From: Candidatus Acetothermia bacterium
GTDB taxonomy: Bacteria > Bipolaricaulota > Bipolaricaulia > UBA7950
Reading direction: 5' to 3'
DNA: 6,493 nucleotides
Assembly (NCBI GenBank): GCA_003535305.1
Contig: DOHL01000066.1
Span: forward strand, 1-6,493
The notes beneath the pieces were generated by a model. That model was not told where the DNA came from and ran no database searches. It saw nothing but the letters and a program-made list of their open reading frames with translations. The position numbers and the translations under genes were made by a program. Positions 1-5,218 of this stretch are shown piece after piece. Numbering within the stretch: the first letter of the stretch is position 1; each line of letters starts with the position of its first letter.

Positions 1-10
1 CCGTGGTTCT

Positions 11-43
11 AGGCCTGCCCTGAATTACTGTGCAAGGCCTGCC
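11..43. repeat. Short direct repeat pair, 9 nt
   Basis: The 9-mer aggcctgcc occurs at 11-19 and again at 35-43, 24 nt apart. The bases just after the first copy read cctgccctg, which also occurs in the fold-back element near 4994-5001. This may be the edge of a degenerate relative of that element or chance, since the motif is short and simple. Confidence 0.4.
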
Positions 44-128
44 ACATTTCAGCCAGTAGGAGTTTACTGAATGCTGACAAACAGAATGCACCTCGGAAAA
101 CCCAATGTGTGGAATTTTAGCGAGGGAA

Positions 129-197
129 GAGGAGACGCGCTGCATGGACCGGCGGATAGATCGGAAGCAACTGTCCTAAACAATTACGCGTCTCCTC
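129..197. repeat. Perfect 11-bp inverted repeat, 47-nt loop
   Basis: The arms 129-139 (gaggagacgcg) and 187-197 (cgcgtctcctc) are exact reverse complements. An inner gga(c)/(g)tcc pairing at 146-149 with 173-176 could continue the stem, and an 8-bp repeat at 99-106/215-222 brackets it. The arms are GC-rich, so the structure should be stable as RNA or as an extruded cruciform. Function unknown. Confidence 0.6.
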
Positions 198-345
198 GCT
201 GCTCAACGGTGAAAATTGGGTTGGTTCTGTTATCACAAAGAAGCTCGGCTGTGAGTTACCCGCTCAAAACAGCGAGGAGTCGATTTTTACATATCTTTTC
301 CACTTTATTGCAGAATATATCATTAATCAACAGTTTACGGATCTT

Positions 346-1290
346 TTAGCGGCGATCAGCAAGGTATTTTTCTACTTCAATCGCAGTGATAGCGCCGTCG
401 CTTGCCGCAACGACGGCTTGGGCATAGCGGTTCACCCCACTGCGAACATCGCCAGCAGCAAAGATTCCCGGAATATTCGTTTGTAACCGGTTATCAGTAA
501 TAATGTATCCTTGTTCATCGAGTGAGAGGATATTGCGGAGAAAAGCGGTGGCAGGAATATGACCGATATTGACAAATATTCCGTCGATAGCTATGGTCTC
601 TTCTTCCCCTGTTGCCAGATCTTTCAATTTGGCAGCTTTGAGACGAGCTTCTCCCAGTATTTCTGTTACTACTCTGTTCCACAAGAAATGGACTTTTGGG
701 TTCTCTTCCGCTCGACGGCGAAGGAGCGGCGCAGCACGAAAGGCGTTAGGAGCATGTTGGGGATGGCGAACCACGATTCCCACTGATTCCACAAATTTAG
801 TGAGAAATAACGCTTCGGTCAAACCAGCGTCACCTGCTCCTACTTCCAGAATGCGTTTTTCACGAAAGAAATAACCATCGCATGTGGCACAGTAGGAGAG
901 ACCGCGGCCTTTGAATTTAGCAGCTCCGGCAGCAGTAAGTTCACGCGGCTTTGTGCCGGTAGCAACGATGATCGTTCGGGTAAAGCGAGTTCCGCTATCG
1001 CTCGTCACAGAGAGCAGTTCGCCTTCCACAGAGATGGCTGTTACGTCGGCAATTTCGATTTTGGCTCCGAATCTCTCTGCCTGACGCTTCATTTGCCCCA
1101 TCAACTGCGGGCCGGAAATTTGCTCCTCAAACCCGGGGAAATTCTCCACGCAATCAGTCTCATTCAACTGGCCGCCGGGGAGTGCGCGTTCCAGTAATAA
1201 TGTGTTGAGCAGCGCTCGGCCGGCGTAAATGGCGGCAGTCAGTCCGGCTGGCCCGGCGCCGATGATGATCAGATCATATTGTCTATTCAT
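346..1290 (-). CDS. trxB: Thioredoxin reductase (thioredoxin-disulfide reductase), divergent NADPH site
   Basis: FAD-dependent cytoplasmic pyridine nucleotide-disulfide oxidoreductase that, in this family, passes electrons from NADPH to thioredoxin. With the ATG at 1290 the product is 314 residues, normal for low-molecular-weight TrxB. Visible in order: FAD-binding GAGPAG (11-16), PGGQL near 38-42, VENFPGF near 48-54, the redox-active CATC pair C134/C137, a second Rossmann motif GAGDAG (151-156), and the C-terminal GIFAAGDVR (near 275-283). Oddities: the HRRxxxR signature that normally follows the second Rossmann fold is replaced by VRHPQHAPNAFRA, and the usual Tyr-Arg-Gln near the C terminus reads Tyr-Ala-Gln. 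Cofactor preference or partner may therefore differ. The start at 1290 has GGAG only two bases upstream; an in-frame TTG at 1308 would add six residues and overlap xseB. The ATG gives the family-typical N terminus. It follows xseB by 7 nt, so cotranscription is likely. Confidence 0.9.
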   Translation of the reverse strand: MNRQYDLIIIGAGPAGLTAAIYAGRALLNTLLLERALPGGQLNETDCVENFPGFEEQISGPQLMGQMKRQAERFGAKIEIADVTAISVEGELLSVTSDSGTRFTRTIIVATGTKPRELTAAGAAKFKGRGLSYCATCDGYFFREKRILEVGAGDAGLTEALFLTKFVESVGIVVRHPQHAPNAFRAAPLLRRRAEENPKVHFLWNRVVTEILGEARLKAAKLKDLATGEEETIAIDGIFVNIGHIPATAFLRNILSLDEQGYIITDNRLQTNIPGIFAAGDVRSGVNRYAQAVVAASDGAITAIEVEKYLADRR

Positions 1291-1297
1291 TTCTCCG

Positions 1298-1537
1298 TTA
1301 TATATCAAACTCTTCCAACGAGAAAAGGCCGTCGCTCTCTTCCACTACTTGTTGGATCTTCGTCTTTGCTCTCTCCAGTTCTTTCTTTACTGCAGCAGCG
1401 ATCTGAACTCCGGCGGCAAACAGCTCCAACGCCTCTTCAAGCGGTAATGCCTCCTCTTCCAGCCGCTTCGTTACCTCTTCCAACCGGGTGAGTGATTCAT
1501 CTATCTTTATCTTCTCTTTCGGGTTATCGTTATGCAT
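1298..1537 (-). CDS. xseB: Exodeoxyribonuclease VII small subunit
   Basis: Small subunit of exonuclease VII, which with XseA degrades single-stranded DNA in both directions to acid-soluble oligonucleotides and acts in repair. The product has 79 residues, the usual size for XseB, and consists of two predicted amphipathic helices: one through SLTRLEEVTKRLEEE (about 15-29), then the family signature LPLEEALELFAAGVQ (about 31-45), and a second helix to about residue 68. No catalytic residues are expected, since this subunit is structural. Its ATG lies inside the last codons of xseA: ATGCATAA supplies both the xseB start and the xseA stop, an 8-bp overlap that points to translational coupling. A perfect anti-SD complement (AGGAGGTG, 1551-1558) sits 13 nt upstream, farther than usual. 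Confidence 0.93.
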   Translation of the reverse strand: MHNDNPKEKIKIDESLTRLEEVTKRLEEEALPLEEALELFAAGVQIAAAVKKELERAKTKIQQVVEESDGLFSLEEFDI

Positions 1538-2753
1538 GGCTATCGCTGAGCACCTCCTCTATCTGAGCGGTCAACCGTCCTTTGTAAAGCTGTGTTGTTA
1601 TATATTCTCCCTCGGTAATTTCATCAGCACAGATAAGCGGTCTGTTGCTCCCAACACGGAACGTGAGTGAATAACCACGCCGCAACGGCCCATAGGGATC
1701 GGCAATGCGTAGAACTTCTTCCAATTGCCGTCGCCTCTGAGCGCGTATGCGCAGTGCTTCTCGTAATGCGCGACTGATCCGTTCACCGAGAAGATCGAAC
1801 CGTTGTTGCTCGTCATAGATCTTACGTAAAGGGAACCGGAATATATAGCGGCGTAAATTATCATCCAGAGTTTTGTAACGACGGGTAAAGTGATCGGTTA
1901 TCGTTCTGTTGAGCGCTGTTGTTAGCTGGGATATCCGATCGCGTAGAACGTGCTGCTCAGGGACGGCAAGCTCGGCTGCTGCTGAAGGTGTGGGCGCACG
2001 CAGATCAGCAACGAAATCTGCAATCGTAAAATCGATCTCGTGCCCGATCGCTGCGATTACGGGAATGGTAGACGCAAAAATCGCACGTGCCACTGGCTCA
2101 CTGTTGAACGGCGCCAAATCCTCAAGCGATCCGCCGCCGCGGGTTAGGATCAATAGATCGAGAGGAGTCACCCGCTCGCTGAACCGCTGGGCAGCAGCGA
2201 GAGCAGCAATAAGCTGATCGATCGCTTGTTCTCCTTGCACTGATGATTCGAAGAGGAAGATATCCACTGTCGGCAAGCGGCGGGAAAGGATGGAGATCAC
2301 ATCTCGGACTGCTGCTCCTGTGCTCGAAGTTATCACACCGATGTGGCGGGGAAGCGGAGGAAGTTTTGCTTTTAGTTCAGGCGCAAATAGTCCTTCTTGA
2401 TGGAGTTTTGCCTTCAGTTGTTCAAATTGGAATTGCAGTTGTCCGATGCCGGCCGGCTTGATCAACGATGCGATGAACTGATAGCGACCGCGCGGTTGAT
2501 AGATCGTCAAATGCCCGTAAACGAGAACTGAAAGGCCAGCCTTGATTTGCGAGGAACGTGTTCTATTGCCACCGAATTTAACAGCGGCGATTTCAGAGCT
2601 CTCATCTTTGAGGGTGAAATAGAGATGGCCTGATGGAGCACGTGTAAGATTCGATATCTCTCCTTCCACCCACAACGAACTGAAGTTTCCTTCGAGCAAT
2701 TGCCGCGCTTCTTGGTTTAATTGTGATACAGTATAAACAGGGTTCTCTTCCAT
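1530..2753 (-). CDS. xseA: Exodeoxyribonuclease VII large subunit
   Basis: Catalytic large subunit of exonuclease VII, a cytoplasmic single-strand-specific, metal-independent nuclease that works with several XseB chains. The 407 residues match the family length. An N-terminal OB-fold spans about 1-100 (VEGEISNL near 29-36, SGHLYFTLKD 41-50). The catalytic core follows, with GVITSSTGAAVRDV (139-152), RGGGSLEDL (205-213), GHEIDFTIAD (237-246) and DLRAPTPSAAAEL (250-262). A long charged helical segment, about 265-350, is the region that forms coiled coils with XseB, and the family C-terminal motif PLRRGYSL is at 356-363. The ATG at 2753 has AGGAAG five bases upstream and gives the expected N terminus. 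It overlaps xseB. An inverted repeat sits just before its ribosome binding site (2765-2790). Confidence 0.96.
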   Translation of the reverse strand: MEENPVYTVSQLNQEARQLLEGNFSSLWVEGEISNLTRAPSGHLYFTLKDESSEIAAVKFGGNRTRSSQIKAGLSVLVYGHLTIYQPRGRYQFIASLIKPAGIGQLQFQFEQLKAKLHQEGLFAPELKAKLPPLPRHIGVITSSTGAAVRDVISILSRRLPTVDIFLFESSVQGEQAIDQLIAALAAAQRFSERVTPLDLLILTRGGGSLEDLAPFNSEPVARAIFASTIPVIAAIGHEIDFTIADFVADLRAPTPSAAAELAVPEQHVLRDRISQLTTALNRTITDHFTRRYKTLDDNLRRYIFRFPLRKIYDEQQRFDLLGERISRALREALRIRAQRRRQLEEVLRIADPYGPLRRGYSLTFRVGSNRPLICADEITEGEYITTQLYKGRLTAQIEEVLSDSHA

Positions 2754-2895
2754 CTTCTCTTCCTAATAGTTGATGGTTGCGCAAACTATTGTACGAATTG
2801 CTCGATGATTATTCTACCGGTAAACTCTCCTGCTATTTATAGAGCGATATCATGCGATCGCTTTCTGATAGGACCTTTGTCGGTCGTATTTTGGG
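2754..2895. other. Intergenic region between the DUF77 gene and xseA
   Basis: This 142-bp gap breaks the otherwise tight gene spacing and probably holds the xseA-xseB-trxB promoter, though no consensus pair stands out. It holds several small palindromes: taccggta at 2816-2823, and agcgat/atcgct at 2843-2848 and 2857-2862, whose right arm lies in the octamer gcgatcgc. None is a clear terminator with a T-run. Confidence 0.4.
2765..2790 (-). promoter_or_regulatory. 7-bp inverted repeat next to the xseA ribosome binding site
   Basis: The arms aatagtt (2765-2771) and aactatt (2784-2790) are exact reverse complements around a 12-nt loop that includes the palindrome ttgcgcaa. In the minus-strand transcript this hairpin ends at the base just before AGGAAG, the xseA Shine-Dalgarno sequence. 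It could be an operator for a dimeric repressor or an RNA hairpin affecting ribosome access. TACAAT, a -10-like hexamer, lies directly upstream, but I see no good -35 partner. Symmetry is seen; the regulatory role is inferred. Confidence 0.3.
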
Positions 2896-3231
2896 TTAAG
2901 TCTCTCTCTGATCTTGAGATAAAGGAGAGGTCACAAGTTTTTTGGCCAATTTCTCTTCTACCCTTCTTGTTTTGGCTTCCATGCGTCCCGCCTTTCCTGC
3001 GCGGTCATCGATCCGGATGGTGGTCAGGACACGGTTGGCCCGTTGGCGCATCGTTTCATGACAGCGTTTAATCAGAGCGAATACTTCATCAGGGTCTCCT
3101 TCTACAATCGTGCCCATAGAAGTGAGCTGATAGGAGAGCCCGCTTCTATCAACCAGATCGAGAACCACTGCTACATCCTTACTTAGACTCTCTCCTTTGC
3201 CGAGCGGGACGATGCTGAATTCTGCTAACAT
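2896..3231 (-). CDS. MTH1187/DUF77-family thiamine-binding protein
   Basis: Small cytoplasmic protein of the MTH1187/YqgV (DUF77) family, a ferredoxin-like fold whose members have been shown to bind thiamine; its physiological role is poorly defined. The product is 111 residues, slightly longer than the usual 95-105 because of a charged tail. Family signatures are the N-terminal strand MLAEFSIVPLGKG (1-13) with SLSKDVA (15-21), the strand SYQLTSMGTIVEGD (33-46) with the diagnostic Met-Gly-Thr and Glu-Gly, a helix DEVFALIKRCHETM (48-61), and RVLTTIRIDDR (67-77). The last 30 residues are rich in Lys, Arg and Glu. The ATG at 3231 has GAGG about six bases upstream. It stands alone between two gaps of more than 100 bp, with no thiamine gene or TPP riboswitch in view, so the neighbours do not explain its job. 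Confidence 0.88.
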   Translation of the reverse strand: MLAEFSIVPLGKGESLSKDVAVVLDLVDRSGLSYQLTSMGTIVEGDPDEVFALIKRCHETMRQRANRVLTTIRIDDRAGKAGRMEAKTRRVEEKLAKKLVTSPLSQDQRET

Positions 3232-3342
3232 AGTTACCTCTAATGTTACAGGATTTTCTCAATTGTTGAAATGTTTGAAGCCAATAAATCATTAGTGTCT
3301 CATTCTCTTTGCGGTCGAATAACCACGACAAAACAAAAGCAA
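3232..3342. other. Intergenic gap between tsaD and the DUF77 gene
   Basis: This 111-bp AT-rich gap holds the Shine-Dalgarno of the downstream gene (AGAGG at about 3236-3240 on the minus strand). I see no terminator with a strong stem and T-run, and no convincing -35/-10 pair. A thiamine riboswitch was looked for because of the downstream protein and is not present. Confidence 0.4.
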
Positions 3343-4347
3343 CTAAAACTCCAAAGATGGAGCCGGTTCTAATGCCAGATCGTGCTGCTGGTCAAAATGA
3401 ATATACCGAAATGCTGCTGTCGCTGCAATCATCGCGCCATTATCAGTGCACAGATCAAGCGGAGGGAAGAAAGGCTTAATTCCGAACCGTTTCCCATGTG
3501 CCGTCAATCTTTTACGCAATAGCGAATTCGCTGCTACGCCGCCCACGACGACGATTCGTGTTAGTTTATGGCGACGGGCAGCTTTCAATGTTTTGTCAAC
3601 GAGAACATCGATCACGGCTGCTAAGAACGAGGCAGCGACATCCTCTACTTTATGGGTTGGATTCTCTCGCAGATAGTAGGCAACAGCGGTCTTCAGGCCG
3701 GAAAAACTGAAGTCAAACCCGGTATCATGCGCCATCGGACGGGGAAAGCGGATTACTGCTTGGTCACCTTTTGTTGCCAGTTTGTCGATCTCTTTGCCGG
3801 CTGGATAATCGAGGCCGAGCAACTTTCCTACTTTATCTAAAGCTTCTCCAGCAGCGTCATCACGCGTTGCGCCTATAGTCTGGTATTCACAATAGTGGTG
3901 TACTTTCACTAAGCTGGTATGGCCGCCGGACACGATCAACGCCAAGAACGGTGGCTTGACTGTTGGATGGGCGAGCTGATGGGAGAAGATATGTCCCTCT
4001 AAGTGATTGACTCCTAAGAAGGCTGCTCCGCTTCCGTAGGCGATTCCTTTTGCGGACGAGAGTCCGACAAGGAGCGGGCCGACAAGCCCTGGCCCGTAAG
4101 TAGCGGCAACGAGCGAAAGATCGCTGAATTTTATCTTGGCATGCTCCAGCCCTTCTTTCACCAAATAGGGGAGTTTGCGCAAATGGTTGCGGGAAGCGAT
4201 CTCAGGCACGACTCCGCCATACTTTACATGCAACTTAGCTTGAGAATAAACAATATTGGCCAAGAGAGTGGTTTCACCGCGCAGGATAGCCACCGCAGTC
4301 TCATCACAAGATGTTTCAATTCCCAGTGTATATACTGAACGGTTCAT
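3343..4347 (-). CDS. tsaD: tRNA N6-adenosine threonylcarbamoyltransferase
   Basis: Transfers the threonylcarbamoyl group from threonylcarbamoyl-AMP to A37 of tRNAs that read ANN codons, giving t6A. In bacteria it works in the cytoplasm with TsaB and TsaE, while TsaC/Sua5 makes the donor; none of these is in the window. The product is 334 residues, the normal bacterial length. ASKHA-fold signatures are clear: GIETSCDET (9-17), VPEIASRNH (47-55), YGPGLVGPLLVG (84-95), the metal-binding HxxxH of NHLEGH (H115, H119), SGGHTSL (140-146), DDAAGEALDKVGKLLGL (163-179), FSGLKT (215-220), VGGVAANSLLR (268-278) and the second metal/ATP site CTDNGAMI (300-307, D302). The ATG at 4347 yields the standard N terminus, but the sequence just upstream lacks a good Shine-Dalgarno. 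The start lies only 15 nt after the hpt stop, suggesting reinitiation from the upstream gene. Confidence 0.97.
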   Translation of the reverse strand: MNRSVYTLGIETSCDETAVAILRGETTLLANIVYSQAKLHVKYGGVVPEIASRNHLRKLPYLVKEGLEHAKIKFSDLSLVAATYGPGLVGPLLVGLSSAKGIAYGSGAAFLGVNHLEGHIFSHQLAHPTVKPPFLALIVSGGHTSLVKVHHYCEYQTIGATRDDAAGEALDKVGKLLGLDYPAGKEIDKLATKGDQAVIRFPRPMAHDTGFDFSFSGLKTAVAYYLRENPTHKVEDVAASFLAAVIDVLVDKTLKAARRHKLTRIVVVGGVAANSLLRKRLTAHGKRFGIKPFFPPLDLCTDNGAMIAATAAFRYIHFDQQHDLALEPAPSLEF

Positions 4348-4362
4348 GAGTGATTTTCAGTG

Positions 4363-4923
4363 TCACTTGTACTCTGGCTTTAGGAGAGCGATATAGGAAA
4401 GGTTGCGGTATACTCCGGCATAATCCATGCCATAGCCGACGACGAACAGATCTTCTTCGAGGAAGAAGCCGACATAGTCCATTTCGATCGTCTCTTCCCG
4501 GCGAAATGGCTTATCCAACAAAGTACAGATACGGAATGATGCCGGGTTACGGGCCAATAAGCCGCGTTTAATATAGTTGGCGGTAAATCCGGTATCGACA
4601 ATATCTTCCACGATTAGTACATCGCGACCGGTGATGGAATGGGATAGATCCTGCAGTAACCGGACCGCCCCAGGAGAGGTAGAGCTGCCGTATGAGGAGA
4701 TTGACATAAAATCATACTCCACCGGGATTTCGATTGCGCGCATCAAATCCGCCATGAACATCATTGCTCCCTGGAGGATGCAAACTGCAATCAGAGGACG
4801 GCACTCTATGTCTTTAGCCGCTCCAGCAGTTTGATAGTCAGAAGATATTACCTTGCCGATATCCTTTACCCGTCTTTGGATAGTCTCCTCTGTGAAGAGA
4901 ATCCTCTCCATCCGTTCACGCAT
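4363..4923 (-). CDS. hpt: Hypoxanthine phosphoribosyltransferase
   Basis: Purine salvage enzyme that joins hypoxanthine (and usually guanine) to PRPP, giving IMP or GMP plus pyrophosphate, in the cytoplasm. The 186 residues fit the bacterial HPRT family (about 175-190). Visible in order: loop I ILQGA (49-53), the flexible-loop SSYG (76-79), the PRPP motif VLIVEDIVDTGFT (102-114) with the acidic pair E106/D107, the purine-contacting Lys-Pro (K138) in LLDKP, and DYVGFF (149-154) followed by VVGYGMDYAGVYRNL, which builds the base pocket. Loop I carries Gln where Lys or Arg is common; this position varies in the family. The ATG at 4923 is chosen because AGGAGG lies five bases upstream; an ATG four codons later (4911) has no such site. 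tsaD follows after 15 nt. The upstream side is occupied by the fold-back element, so hpt probably starts its own transcript. Confidence 0.95.
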   Translation of the reverse strand: MRERMERILFTEETIQRRVKDIGKVISSDYQTAGAAKDIECRPLIAVCILQGAMMFMADLMRAIEIPVEYDFMSISSYGSSTSPGAVRLLQDLSHSITGRDVLIVEDIVDTGFTANYIKRGLLARNPASFRICTLLDKPFRREETIEMDYVGFFLEEDLFVVGYGMDYAGVYRNLSYIALLKPEYK

Positions 4924-4928
4924 CGTCT

Positions 4929-4934
4929 CCTCCT
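4929..4934 (-). promoter_or_regulatory. hpt ribosome binding site
   Basis: Perfect AGGAGG on the minus strand, five bases before the ATG at 4923. It decides between that start and the in-frame ATG four codons further in. Confidence 0.8.
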
Positions 4935-4988
4935 GTATGCACGGTTTATCCCAAAATATGCGTTAATAAAACCACAGACCTATCTGTA

Positions 4989-5027
4989 CCTGCCTGCCCT
5001 GTCTGCCGACAGGCAGGCGCAGGCAGG
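4989..5027. repeat. Two-part hairpin in the left arm of the fold-back element
   Basis: Within the left arm, cctgcctgc (4989-4997) pairs with gcaggcagg (5019-5027), and cctgtc (4998-5003) pairs with gacagg (5008-5013) around a 4-nt loop, leaving a 5-nt bulge at 5014-5018. This local fold competes with pairing to the right arm. Confidence 0.65.
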
Positions 5028-5089
5028 GAAAAACAACAAAATGGAGCTTTTCTTTTGTTTTAATATCTTTCTTTGCGATCTCTGCGGTC

Positions 5090-5152
5090 CCTGCCTGTGC
5101 GCCTGCCTGTGCGTTGCACGCAGACAGGTAACCGCACGCAGACAGGTCTGCG
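5090..5152. repeat. Tandem and inverted repeats in the right arm of the fold-back element
   Basis: The 12-mer cctgcctgtgcg is exactly duplicated in tandem (5090-5101, 5102-5113). It is followed by two copies of gcacgcagacaggt (5116-5129, 5134-5147) with an 18-nt period. The second motif is close to the reverse complement of the first, so 5102-5128 can form a hairpin with a 3-nt loop, and cgcaga/tctgcg (5137-5142, 5147-5152) forms another. Confidence 0.7.
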
Positions 5153-5218
5153 GTTAATATATAATCTGGGTTTATTTACAGCCTTGAGCACAGCAACAGA
5201 GTGGCATAAGCTAAATGC

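Larger units (their letters stand above)
1..345. other. Gene-free left end with nested inverted repeats
   Basis: This stretch lies beyond the trxB stop codon and has no convincing gene; the one open frame of about 90 codons on the plus strand has no recognisable domain. It does hold symmetry. An 8-bp inverted repeat (aacccaat 99-106 with attgggtt 215-222) encloses a perfect 11-bp one (gaggagacgcg 129-139 with cgcgtctcctc 187-197). A third arm, agcgaggag at 271-279, is complementary to 192-200 and would compete with the 11-bp stem. A smaller hairpin, tcaca 233-237 with tgtga 250-254, lies between them. I found no tRNA, RNase P, tmRNA or SRP RNA signature. It could encode a small structured RNA on either strand or be a leader for a gene left of the window. 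No strong terminator for trxB is visible. Confidence 0.5.
4971..5154. mobile_element. MITE-like fold-back element, 184 bp, non-coding
   Basis: Almost the whole gap between fbp and hpt is one imperfect inverted repeat. The outer ends match at 14 of 16 positions (accacagacctatctg at 4971-4986; accgcagacctgtctg read inward from 5154). The next 11 bases match at 10 positions (4987-4997 with 5130-5120), after 8 extra bases on the right arm. The inner arms, 5010-5028 and 5089-5109, are complementary except for a 2-nt indel. A roughly 60-bp AT-richer centre, 5029-5088, holds no gene. TTAATA flanks both sides (4963-4968 and 5154-5159), a possible target duplication, though AT-rich and sharing one base with the right terminus. 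CCTG/CAGG-rich repeats of this look are common in genomes of uncultured bacteria. As RNA it would form a long hairpin and could insulate fbp from hpt transcription. No transposase is present. Confidence 0.6.

Noticed and set aside
145..156. gaccggcgg-like string resembling part of an FMN riboswitch
   Set aside because: The rest of the RFN element, including the conserved gcccgcgag segment and the flanking stems, is absent; a chance match.
255..290. Factor-independent terminator for the plus strand (cgctcaaaacagcg then attttt)
   Set aside because: The local stem is only 4 bp and the T-run is separated from it, so it is too weak; trxB reads the other way.
71..349. Plus-strand open frame of 92 codons
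   Set aside because: No recognisable domain, no good ribosome site, and it runs through the inverted repeats and into the 3' end of trxB.
1291..1308. TTG start that would extend trxB by six residues
   Set aside because: It would overlap xseB by 11 nt, and the ATG at 1290 gives the family-typical N terminus leading into the FAD-binding strand.
4971..5154. CRISPR array suspected from the repeated CCTG/CAGG units
   Set aside because: Units are 12-18 nt, contiguous or nearly so, and face each other; there are no regular unique spacers and no cas genes.
4831..5157. Plus-strand open frame of 108 codons over the hpt 5' end and the fold-back element
   Set aside because: Its sequence comes from the antisense of hpt and from repeat units; composition is not protein-like.
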